NCBI RefSeq assembly: GCF_004535825.1
Contig: NZ_SGVY01000013.1
Coordinates: 20,436 to 84,435 of the forward strand
Direction: 5' to 3'
Source: Segatella hominis
GTDB lineage: Bacteria > Bacteroidota > Bacteroidia > Bacteroidales > Bacteroidaceae
DNA: 64,000 nucleotides
The position numbers were made by a program, and so were the translations under genes. Under the pieces are notes generated by a model. The model saw nothing but the letters and a program-made list of their open reading frames with translations, was not told the origin of the DNA and ran no database searches. This document shows, piece by piece, positions 15,724 to 22,869 of the stretch. Every line of letters starts with the position of its first letter. Positions within the stretch are counted from its first letter, which is position 1.

Positions 15724-17730
15724 ATGGAGTATTACGGTAACACGCTTTGTATTAGTCACACTGAGCTAACAGCTGGCATTATGACAAATGACAGTCTGCT
15801 CAAGCTCGCCCAACGCGGCAAAGTGGAACGCGTTCGCCGTGGCTGTAATGGTACTCCTGCGCTGTTTGCCGTCGAAAGCCTGCCTTTGAAATATCGAACA
15901 GAGGTTTACCGCCGCTACCCCGACGCACAGGAAAAGGCGGACAGCAAGCCATTTGTGGAGGCGATAGAGCCAGACGGCGAGGCGATGCAGTATTATGCGG
16001 ACTATGTGCTGGCTGACGGGCGGCACCTGAGCAACGAGAAGCAAACGGAATACGCCAACAACTGCGCCATAATGAACGCTTTCAGGCTGTGCATAGACCG
16101 CGCGAACAGCCACCGCATCCGCCAGAGCAAGGCGAAGATAAAGCTCGGCGAGTTCTGGACAAAGGCAGCGGCGGCACTGCCCCGCATATCGGACGCATGG
16201 CCTAACAGCCTGCCACAGAACGCAAGGAGGCTGCACATGAAGTTCAACGAATATCAAAAGGCGGGCGCGGTGGTATTCATCAGCAAGAAGTTTCAGAACT
16301 CGAACGCCGCCAAGGTGGACGACGGGCAGAAAGAGGCCGTGCTCACGCAAATGATAGCACACCACAACAACCTCGACAACACCATGGTAGCCGAATACTA
16401 CAACAAGGTGGCGGACATGCAGGGCTGGGAGCGGATAACCGCCAGCACGGTGGGCGTGTGGAAAGAAAAGCTCGACCTCGTGACGGCAGCGGGCAGACGC
16501 GGCGCAACGAACTTCAGAAACGAGAGGAGCATGCAGGTGAAGCGGCGGAGACCAAGCGCGGCGTTCCTTATGTGGACGCTGGACGGCTGGGACTGCGAGC
16601 TGCTCTACCAGACAGTGAGGGAAGACGCGCAAGGCCACCACGTGACCACCTACTCGAACCGCCTGTGCTTGGAAGTGGTGCTCGACCCCTGCTGTGACTA
16701 CCCGATAGGCTACGCGATAGGCACGCACGAAACGCCCGCCCTCATCACTGAGGCACTGCGCAACGCGGCACAGCACAGCGCGGAGCTGGCGGGACAGATG
16801 CTGAGAGCCAACCAGCTGCAATGCGACCACTACGGCATCAAGGCCATGACCCCGCTCTATCTCGCCATGAGCGACAAGCTGACACCCGCGAGAGTGAAGA
16901 ACGCAAAGGCAAAGCCGGTGGAGGCATACTTCGGATACCTGAACAAAAACTACTGCCAAAGGTGCAACAACTGGTCGGGCTTCGGCATCACGACCGACCC
17001 GAAGAAGCAGCCGAACAGCGAGGCACTGAACATGTTGCGCCACCAGTTCCCCGACGAGGAGGGAGTGAGACAGCAGATACACGCCATCATGGCGGCGGAG
17101 CGACAGAAGAAGCACGCGCAAATGATGCAGATGCTCGCCAACCTGCCCGCCGAAAGACGGCTACCGCTGACAAAGGAAAACTACCTGCTCTACTTCGGCG
17201 ACACGACGGGACAGACAAACGCCATTTGCGGCGGCGGGCTGAAGCCTACCCTGCTGGGCGTGAAAAGGGAATACGACTCGTTCGACCTGACATTCAGGCA
17301 GCACGCGGGCGAAAAGTGGCGGGTGCTGTACGACCCGAACGACCTAAACCAAGTCTTGGCCGTGAACGAGGACGGAACGCTGCGCTACATGCTCACCGAA
17401 AAGTATGTGCAGCCCATGGCTCTGGCAGACCGCACGGAGGGCGACGCAAGGGAGCTGCAAAAGGTGTTCGACTACAACGACCGACTGGAGGCGCACGTGA
17501 CCGACCAACTGGCCGAAGCCTACCACAAGACGGAGGAACTCATCGCCGACAACCCACGGCTGGGCAACGTGCTGAACCGCTTCTGCCTGTGCGACAGCAG
17601 AGGACAACACAAGCTACCGCGCGAGGAAAAGAGGCTCGGCATAGAGAGCACCAAGGTGGTGGCGGCAGAGGCGCGGGAAATACCGACAACGCCAAAGGGC
17701 AGCGACGCGGACGACTACTCAATATTTTAA
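15724..17730 (+). CDS. Mu-like DDE transposase (MuA)
   Basis: 668 residues, close to MuA's 663. The N-terminal region holds a MuA-type DNA-binding segment. The retroviral-integrase-like core shows the acidic residues in order: D287 (WTLDGWD), D368 (QCDHYG) and E400 (AKPVEAYFGYLNK, matching MuA's KPIERAFG context). A Mu C-terminal beta domain follows (LRYMLTEKYVQ region), with a basic tail. It catalyses strand transfer of phage ends for integration and replication. It is followed 28 bp later by the MuB-like ATPase. Strongly GC-rich compared with the host flanks. Confidence 0.92.
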   Translation: MEYYGNTLCISHTELTAGIMTNDSLLKLAQRGKVERVRRGCNGTPALFAVESLPLKYRTEVYRRYPDAQEKADSKPFVEAIEPDGEAMQYYADYVLADGRHLSNEKQTEYANNCAIMNAFRLCIDRANSHRIRQSKAKIKLGEFWTKAAAALPRISDAWPNSLPQNARRLHMKFNEYQKAGAVVFISKKFQNSNAAKVDDGQKEAVLTQMIAHHNNLDNTMVAEYYNKVADMQGWERITASTVGVWKEKLDLVTAAGRRGATNFRNERSMQVKRRRPSAAFLMWTLDGWDCELLYQTVREDAQGHHVTTYSNRLCLEVVLDPCCDYPIGYAIGTHETPALITEALRNAAQHSAELAGQMLRANQLQCDHYGIKAMTPLYLAMSDKLTPARVKNAKAKPVEAYFGYLNKNYCQRCNNWSGFGITTDPKKQPNSEALNMLRHQFPDEEGVRQQIHAIMAAERQKKHAQMMQMLANLPAERRLPLTKENYLLYFGDTTGQTNAICGGGLKPTLLGVKREYDSFDLTFRQHAGEKWRVLYDPNDLNQVLAVNEDGTLRYMLTEKYVQPMALADRTEGDARELQKVFDYNDRLEAHVTDQLAEAYHKTEELIADNPRLGNVLNRFCLCDSRGQHKLPREEKRLGIESTKVVAAEAREIPTTPKGSDADDYSIF

Positions 17731-17758
17731 GTAACAAACAATAAAAAATAACAGCAAC

Positions 17759-18604
17759 ATGACAAAGGACGAAAAGGTACAGATAGCAGAACGCCTGAAA
17801 AGTTTCTGCGCACAGAAAGGCAGCCAGAACAAGGCAGCCAAGAGCATGGGCATCAGCTCGGCGACGCTGAGCAAGGTATTGAACGGCGACTGGGACACCA
17901 TAAGCGACGACATGTGGCGAAGCATCGCGGCACAGACGGGACACGACGCGACGGCATGGCAGACGGTGGCGACCAGAGGCTTTGAGCGCATGGGCTTCAT
18001 ACTGGACAACGCCAAGCAGGAAAGCCTCGCCATAGCCGTGACGGGCGACGCTGGCTGCGGCAAGACGGAGGCCGTGAAGCAGTACACGGCGGGACACGCC
18101 GCCACCTATCACCTGTGCTGCTCGGAATACTGGAACCGCCGCACATTCATCGCGAAGCTGCTGCGCGCGTTGGGCAAGGACATGGCGGGCACGGTGAGCG
18201 AGCAGATGGACGCGATAGTGGAGGAACTGCAAGCCGTGGAAAAGCCGCTCATCGTGCTGGACGAAGCCGACAAGCTGAGCGACCAAGTGCTCTACTTCTT
18301 CATATCGCTTTACAACCAGCTCGAGGGTCAGTGCGGGCTCGTGCTGTGCGCGACCAGCTTCTTGGAGAAGCGCATCACACGGGGCGTGAGGTTCAACCGC
18401 CGCGGCTACCAAGAGATTTACAGCCGCATAGGCCGCAAGTTCGTGAAGCTGCAAGTGGTGAACGACGAAGACATCGCGGCGGTATGCAGAGCCAACGGCG
18501 TGACCAGCGCGGCCGACATAGGCGCGATAATCAAGGACGCGGACTGCGACCTGCGCCGCGTGAAACGCGCCTGCTGGACTATCAAGAAAGGGGGCAGGGC
18601 ATGA
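17759..18604 (+). CDS. MuB-like AAA+ transposition ATPase
   Basis: 281 residues. The N-terminal HTH (KAAKSMGISSATLSKVL) resembles that of MuB, which binds DNA non-specifically. Walker A GDAGCGKT is at 96-103 and Walker B LIVLDEAD at about 163-170; the C-terminal helical part contains the Arg-rich GRKF region. MuB-type proteins select target DNA and stimulate the transposase. The stop codon overlaps the next ATG (ATGA), indicating translational coupling. Confidence 0.88.
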   Translation: MTKDEKVQIAERLKSFCAQKGSQNKAAKSMGISSATLSKVLNGDWDTISDDMWRSIAAQTGHDATAWQTVATRGFERMGFILDNAKQESLAIAVTGDAGCGKTEAVKQYTAGHAATYHLCCSEYWNRRTFIAKLLRALGKDMAGTVSEQMDAIVEELQAVEKPLIVLDEADKLSDQVLYFFISLYNQLEGQCGLVLCATSFLEKRITRGVRFNRRGYQEIYSRIGRKFVKLQVVNDEDIAAVCRANGVTSAADIGAIIKDADCDLRRVKRACWTIKKGGRA

Positions 18605-18855
18605 ACGGCGCGGACTTCACGAAACGCCAGCGCATCACCCTCGGCATGAAGACCAAGGAGGCGAGCAAGGCGATGGACGAATGGCTCTACCGACAGGCAC
18701 CCTGCGACATGAGGGTGCGCAGAGCCAAGACCAAGGGCATGGTGGCGGTGACAATAGAGACCGACCCCAAGGACAAAGACGGCGCGGGGCTTATCTGGGC
18801 ATCATGGTGCGTGCAGAACCTCGACGGCGTGAAAGTGGACATCAAAGACATATAA
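18601..18855 (+). CDS. small early phage protein
   Basis: 84 residues starting at the ATG that overlaps the MuB stop. Basic N-terminal part (FTKRQRITLGMKTKEASKAM) and a beta-rich C-terminal part (MVAVTIETDP). No family recognised. It lies in the tight transposition operon. Confidence 0.65.
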   Translation: MNGADFTKRQRITLGMKTKEASKAMDEWLYRQAPCDMRVRRAKTKGMVAVTIETDPKDKDGAGLIWASWCVQNLDGVKVDIKDI

Positions 18856-18862
18856 ACGGCGT

Positions 18863-19507
18863 ATGGCAAGGGCGATAAGTAACAAGAACGTATTACAGGC
18901 AAAGTTTGACGTGGCCGACTTCGACGGGGCTTTCCTCGCCAGCTTCGGACGGCCGGAGCTTCGTGGCGAATGGCTGATATACGGCGGCTCGGGCTGCGGC
19001 AAGACCACGTTTGTAATGCAGCTTTGCAAGTATCTGACCCGCTTTCGCCGTGTGGCCTACAACTCGCTGGAGCAAGGTCTTTCGCTCTCTCTGCAAAAGG
19101 CATGGGAGCGCGTGGGCATGGAAGAAGTGGGCACGCGCATCATCCTGCTGGACAAAGAGAGCCTGAAAGACCTCACGGCGAGACTAAAGAAGAAGCAAAG
19201 CCCCGACATCATCGTAATAGACTCGGTGCATTACTGGCTTGGTTTCAAAATGAGCGACTACATGAAGCTGCGGCAGCAGTTCCCCGACAAGCTGTTCATC
19301 TTTGTGGCGCATGAGCGCAAGGGCGAGCCGAAAGGCAGCTTGGCGCAAAACCTGCGCTACGACGCTGACATCAAAATAAGGGTGGAGGGCTACAAGGCAT
19401 TCACGACCACCCGCTACGAAGTGGCAGAACGGCATGAGGGCGGCGCAGACTTCACCATCTGGGAGAAAGGCGCGGCGGAATACTGGGCAAACATTACAAC
19501 GAAATAA
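18863..19507 (+). CDS. RecA/KaiC-like P-loop ATPase
   Basis: 214 residues. Walker A GGSGCGKT at 41-48 and Walker B DIIVIDS at about 113-119, with NSLEQGLSLSLQ after the P-loop as in RadA/KaiC-type ATPases, and FVAHERKGEPKGS, which would occupy the sensor/arginine region. Mu itself has no second ATPase of this type. It may act on DNA during replicative transposition or recombination; no nuclease or helicase domain is attached. Confidence 0.7.
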   Translation: MARAISNKNVLQAKFDVADFDGAFLASFGRPELRGEWLIYGGSGCGKTTFVMQLCKYLTRFRRVAYNSLEQGLSLSLQKAWERVGMEEVGTRIILLDKESLKDLTARLKKKQSPDIIVIDSVHYWLGFKMSDYMKLRQQFPDKLFIFVAHERKGEPKGSLAQNLRYDADIKIRVEGYKAFTTTRYEVAERHEGGADFTIWEKGAAEYWANITTK

Positions 19508-19517
19508 AAAAAAGACT

Positions 19518-20009
19518 ATGGCAAGGGAAAACAAGACAATGGACGAAATACACAGGGGGCTGCTGAAAAAATACCACACCCTCTGCTCGGTGCTCGGACT
19601 GAGCGCGGAGGAAAAGAGAGCGATCGCGGAGAGCTACGGCGTGGAGAGCAGCAGGGACATAGACACCCACGACCTCGTGAACATCTGCGCGAAGCTCTCG
19701 GAACAGGCCAACCAGAAGACGGGCACGGGCGACATGGACAAACTGCGCAAGCGTGTCATGGCTTCGATAGGCCAGTACCTGAGAAAGAGCGGGCGCAAGA
19801 GCAACGCCAGCGTGATAAAGGCGATAGCGTGCAGGGCTACGGCTCACGACGACTTCAACAAGATACCGCGCGAGAGGCTGCGCAACCTCATCGCCCTGTT
19901 TAACAACAAGGTGAAAGACAGTGAGGCGGTGGACAAACTGACGGCGGCGGAAGACGTATTAAACAACATGGCGAAGCTGTACGGCGTAATGCCGAAAGGC
20001 CAAGCCTAA
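19518..20009 (+). CDS. GemA-like (Mu gp16 / DUF1018) regulatory protein
   Basis: 163 residues from ATG 19518. The arrangement of an N-terminal helix with IHRGLLKKYHTLCSVLGL, a central helix with YLRKSGRKSNASVIKAIACR and a C-terminal helical stretch resembles the GemA/gp16 family found at this place in Mu-like early regions. In Mu, GemA alters host gene expression and DNA supercoiling. The match is by pattern and gene order; residue-level conservation was not tested. Confidence 0.55.
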   Translation: MARENKTMDEIHRGLLKKYHTLCSVLGLSAEEKRAIAESYGVESSRDIDTHDLVNICAKLSEQANQKTGTGDMDKLRKRVMASIGQYLRKSGRKSNASVIKAIACRATAHDDFNKIPRERLRNLIALFNNKVKDSEAVDKLTAAEDVLNNMAKLYGVMPKGQA

Positions 20010-20026
20010 AATAAAGATAATGGCTT

Positions 20027-20251
20027 ATGTGGTTGAATGAAAGTAACAGAATGAAGCATTTCGCGTATGCGATACCGTGCGGCTTTGTAGGCACGGAGCT
20101 GTTTGTGCTGGGCTTGGCGGTCGGCATGGAGTTCAAGGACAGAATGTACGGCGGGCGGTTCGACTGGCTCGACATCGCCGCCACGGTGCTGGGCGGCATC
20201 GTGGGGCAGCTGCTGCAAGTGGCGTTAATCATCTTATTGTATAACATCTAA
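20027..20251 (+). CDS. small membrane protein, DUF2279/YfiM-like
   Basis: 74 residues (51-residue core if started at the internal ATG 20051, which is 24 bp further in). The segment GLAVGMEFKDRMYG followed by FDWLDIAATVLGGIVG is reminiscent of YfiM/DUF2279 proteins (G-x-G-KE-x-D, then DxxAxxxGxxxG). Two hydrophobic segments. Function unknown. Confidence 0.5.
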   Translation: MWLNESNRMKHFAYAIPCGFVGTELFVLGLAVGMEFKDRMYGGRFDWLDIAATVLGGIVGQLLQVALIILLYNI

Positions 20252-20264
20252 AACAAGCAACGGA

Positions 20265-20432
20265 ATGAAAAAGTATTTCAAGGGTTTGGGCATCGCGCTG
20301 GTATATGCGCCGTTTGCCATTATTGGCGTTATCGTCATCGCCACGGGCATGATATTCAAGGCGGCGGGTTACGCGCTGTTTGGCGACTTCCAGCACGCCA
20401 CGGACGAAATAAGACAAGTAAAGCTGCTATAA
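20265..20432 (+). CDS. 55-residue phage membrane protein
   Basis: MKKYFKGLGIALVYAPFAII begins a single long hydrophobic segment, followed by a short polar tail ending QVKLL. It starts 13 bp after the previous small membrane protein, so they are likely co-translated. No family recognised; it is a possible lysogenic-conversion or superinfection-type protein judged only by size and topology. Confidence 0.5.
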   Translation: MKKYFKGLGIALVYAPFAIIGVIVIATGMIFKAAGYALFGDFQHATDEIRQVKLL

Positions 20433-20468
20433 ACAGCATTAAATAACCATTTAAACAGTATTAAAACA

Positions 20469-21176
20469 ATGGAAACAAAGGACAAAGTAAAGGTCGAAAT
20501 GACCAAGGAACAGGCCGAAGCGTTCGCAGCGTTTCAGGCACAGCAGAAGAAAGAGGCAGAGACGAAGCAGCGCAAGGAAGACCGCGAGACCTATGCCAAG
20601 ATCGTGGACGAGGAAATAGCGGCGGCCATACCAGAGCTGCGCGCCCTGAGCGACCGCATCAAGGCGGTAAAAGCCAAGGTGTACGGCAGCTTCGCGCAGG
20701 TGCTCGACATGAAAGCCAACGTGCTGCGCATCACCAAGGACACACAGCGCACGCACACCTTCACCCACTCGAACGGCAAAATGCGCCTGACGCTGGGCTG
20801 CAACTGTATAGACGGCTACCGCGACACGGTGGAGGACGGCATCGCCATGGTGAAGGACTACATACAGAGCCTCGCCACCGACGAGAAGACACAGACCCTC
20901 GTAAAGGCCATTATGCGACTGCTGAGCCGCGACGGCATGGGCAACCTAAAGGCGAGCCGCGTGTTGCAGCTCAGAAAGATGGCCGACGAGAGCAAGGACG
21001 ACAAGTTCAAGGAGGGTGTGCAGATAATCGAGGAGGCATACCAGCCGACCATGACCCGCCAGTTTATCCGCGCTGAGTGGAAAGACGAGAAGGGACAGTG
21101 GCACATCATACCGTTGAGCGTGACCGACGCGGACACCGACGAAGAAAAGGCGGAGGAAGAAGCAAAAAAAGATTAA
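20469..21176 (+). CDS. DUF3164 family Mu-like phage protein
   Basis: 235 residues. A basic, helical N-terminus is followed by the DUF3164 signature stretch around GYRDTVEDGIAMV, an acidic/helical part and NLKASRVLQLRKMA. DUF3164 genes are regular members of Mu-like early operons, with no assigned biochemical function. The spacer before it carries the ATTTAAAC/ATTAAAA leader motif found at other phage gene starts. It ends in an acidic/lysine tail (EEKAEEEAKKD). Confidence 0.75.
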   Translation: METKDKVKVEMTKEQAEAFAAFQAQQKKEAETKQRKEDRETYAKIVDEEIAAAIPELRALSDRIKAVKAKVYGSFAQVLDMKANVLRITKDTQRTHTFTHSNGKMRLTLGCNCIDGYRDTVEDGIAMVKDYIQSLATDEKTQTLVKAIMRLLSRDGMGNLKASRVLQLRKMADESKDDKFKEGVQIIEEAYQPTMTRQFIRAEWKDEKGQWHIIPLSVTDADTDEEKAEEEAKKD

Positions 21177-21190
21177 GCGTGCCGCCTGTG

Positions 21191-21279
21191 CATTTCCCCG
21201 AAAAGAATACCACAAGACAACACGCCCCGAATTTTGTTAATAAAGCGGTTGCAAAAATAACAAATTTTTTCGGGAAATG
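21191..21279. repeat. spaced inverted repeat before the last early gene
   Basis: CATTTCCCCGAAAA (21191-21204) faces TTTTCGGGAAATG (21267-21279), arms about 62 bp apart, the right arm overlapping the ATG of the next small gene. It may be a regulatory site or a long RNA stem controlling that gene. Confidence 0.45.
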
Positions 21280-21534
21280 TGCAGAAATCACCATAAATCT
21301 ACCATTGAGCGCATAAAAAAAGTGCGTGCGATAGTAAATCGCTATTATGAGAGTGGCAATAATAGCAGATGTTACAAGGCAGTGTGGCGGCGATATGTGA
21401 ACCCGCTCTATCCTATGAGCTACCGGACGTTCCTTAGCTATCTGGACATTCCTACACCACCACCCGACAACCCCACACCACTGGAAAAGTCGCTTTTTGA
21501 CTTTTGGGACGATATGCCAGTTTATCAATCTTGA
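21277..21534 (+). CDS. small basic phage protein at the end of the early block
   Basis: 85 residues, rich in Arg/Lys in the first half (STIERIKKVRAIVNRYY), with a proline-rich TPPPDNPTPLEKSLF segment. It is the last plus-strand gene before the convergent head module and is followed by a strong terminator. In Mu this position holds the middle activator Mor; the size and basic character would suit a regulator, but no Mor similarity can be seen. Confidence 0.5.
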   Translation: MCRNHHKSTIERIKKVRAIVNRYYESGNNSRCYKAVWRRYVNPLYPMSYRTFLSYLDIPTPPPDNPTPLEKSLFDFWDDMPVYQS

Positions 21535-21542
21535 AAAATTAA

Positions 21543-21573
21543 GGCTGCATCGAAATGGTGCAGCCTTTTTTTT
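21543..21573 (+). terminator. Rho-independent terminator of the early operon
   Basis: GGCTGCA (21543-21549) pairs with TGCAGCC (21559-21565), followed by a run of Ts. It separates the early plus-strand genes from the convergent minus-strand head genes. Confidence 0.85.
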
Positions 21574-21580
21574 GTCTTCA

Positions 21581-22072
21581 TCAGACGCGGTCGATAATGT
21601 CCATGTCGGTGAGCGGCACGGCTCTGCATGGTCGCTTTGCGGTGGCATCCACGGCGTGGGTCTGCCACCTCTCTATGTTTTCCATGAGCTCGCCGTGGTT
21701 GTGGTTTGTCGCGCTGGCGGTGAGCATGAAGCAGCCGAAGCCGTCGCCGCTCAGTCCCTGCATGGCGGCGTTCACGCGGTCGATAAGGTCGAAATACTGG
21801 AGGGCTATGTCTATGCGCTTGTCGGCCGCGCCAGCGGTGTAAGCCTGCCAGCGCGTGACGACATGGAGGCGCACGGGAATGTCGGCATCCCTCTGCCAGT
21901 TGCTGAGCTGGTGAACCTCGTACTGCTCGAACTCAATGAAGACGGCGGGCAAAGGCCACGGCACTGAGGTGGAGACCTCGACGACGTGCTCGTTCCAAAG
22001 GTCGATAAACTTAACGTCTGGGCACCGCTCGGCGATACGCTGGGCGATAGCCTTAAAAATCTGCTTTCTCAT
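21581..22072 (-). CDS. phage structural protein, possible tail-terminator/gp37-like
   Basis: 163 residues. The layout (MRKQIFKAIAQRIAERCPDV, then VPWPLPAVFIEFEQYEVHQL and VRLHVVTRWQAY) resembles small phage neck or tail-completion proteins that follow the virion-morphogenesis gene. It overlaps that upstream gene by 4 bp. The assignment rests on gene order and general pattern, without a diagnostic motif. Confidence 0.5.
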   Translation of the reverse strand: MRKQIFKAIAQRIAERCPDVKFIDLWNEHVVEVSTSVPWPLPAVFIEFEQYEVHQLSNWQRDADIPVRLHVVTRWQAYTAGAADKRIDIALQYFDLIDRVNAAMQGLSGDGFGCFMLTASATNHNHGELMENIERWQTHAVDATAKRPCRAVPLTDMDIIDRV

Positions 22073-22551
22073 TTCTTCTTAATTCTACTGCTTATAAAGT
22101 TGGACATACTGAGGCTGAACGCTTGGAGGTTGTCGTCGATTACGTCCTTAATGAGCTGCTGGGTCTCTTTGCCGTCGCCTATGAACTGACGCTGCGGCAT
22201 ATTGAACCGCCGCTGGTGGGACTTGACCTGATAGCGTTTTCCCTTTTTGCTTGTGCGATAATGCGCCTTAACGGTGAGGGTGCCCTTTCCGCCCTCGTTG
22301 TGGATCGTGGTGTAAGGGAGTGAGGAAGAAAAGCGCACGCCGTGGCCTACGACCTCGCTTTTGATGCTTCGCCTCATCGCGCCCGTGACCACAAGGAGAG
22401 AGCCGAGGGCTTTCTTATCCTTTCGGGGCTTCCACGCATCCGTGAAGAACGCCTTGCGCTGGAAGTTCTTGTCGAACTCTTCGGAAAGCTCTACGCGCAT
22501 ATCCTTTAAAATGTCGGCTTCGAGCTTCTGGCCGTCGATAATATCAGACAT
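22069..22551 (-). CDS. phage virion morphogenesis protein (Mu gpG / P2 gpS family)
   Basis: 160 residues. The core TGAMRRSIKSEV, GVRFSSSLPYTTIHNEGG and NMPQRQFIG is characteristic of Phage_tail_S proteins (Mu G, P2 S), which complete the neck/tail junction. It is downstream of the MuF gene on the same strand, but the small plus-strand gene 22612-22869 lies between them. Confidence 0.8.
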   Translation of the reverse strand: MSDIIDGQKLEADILKDMRVELSEEFDKNFQRKAFFTDAWKPRKDKKALGSLLVVTGAMRRSIKSEVVGHGVRFSSSLPYTTIHNEGGKGTLTVKAHYRTSKKGKRYQVKSHQRRFNMPQRQFIGDGKETQQLIKDVIDDNLQAFSLSMSNFISSRIKKK

Positions 22552-22599
22552 TTTGCTAAATTATTGTTAATAAATATACTACTTTACAGAAAATCGACG

Positions 22600-22607
22600 T
22601 ATCTTTG
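22600..22607 (+). promoter_or_regulatory. promoter of the candidate immunity gene
   Basis: TATCTTTG ends 4 bp before the ATG at 22612, so transcription would begin at about the start codon and the message would be leaderless. A clear -33 TTTG is not visible. The same 4-bp arrangement is seen at the host gene 54453. Confidence 0.6.
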
Positions 22608-22611
22608 CGGC

Positions 22612-22869
22612 ATGAAACAGATAACAATACCAAAGGCAGTAAAACAGGAGGCTCAGTACCTTATAGACCGCTACGGCGACCGTCTTAAATATCTCGGCGA
22701 CGTGGACGGCCAAAAGGCGTGGCTTTTTGTGTACCCTGAGGAGGTGACGAATGGCTATCCGTTTCTTTATTTGTTCAAAGACGGCAAAGCTGTGGAGATA
22801 ACAGGTTCGTCCGTTTTTGATTTTGCAGAGCTATACGTCGAAAATCTCGACGAAATCGGTATTGAATAG
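22612..22869 (+). CDS. candidate immunity protein for the MuF toxin (orphan moron gene)
   Basis: 85 residues, soluble and acidic towards the C-terminus (VFDFAELYVENLDEIGIE). It is the only plus-strand gene inside the minus-strand head module, has its own promoter, and overlaps the 3' end of the MuF-papain gene by 39 bp tail to tail. Established: MuF-toxin fusions in temperate phages are accompanied by a small immunity gene next to the toxin end. Inference: this is that gene, and the independent promoter would allow expression in the lysogen while the late genes are off. No sequence family recognised. Confidence 0.6.
   Translation: MKQITIPKAVKQEAQYLIDRYGDRLKYLGDVDGQKAWLFVYPEEVTNGYPFLYLFKDGKAVEITGSSVFDFAELYVENLDEIGIE

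Noticed and set aside
21277-21534. Assignment of the last early gene as Mor/C-family activator.
   Set aside because: Only position and basic character agree; the helix-turn-helix arrangement of Mor/C cannot be recognised.
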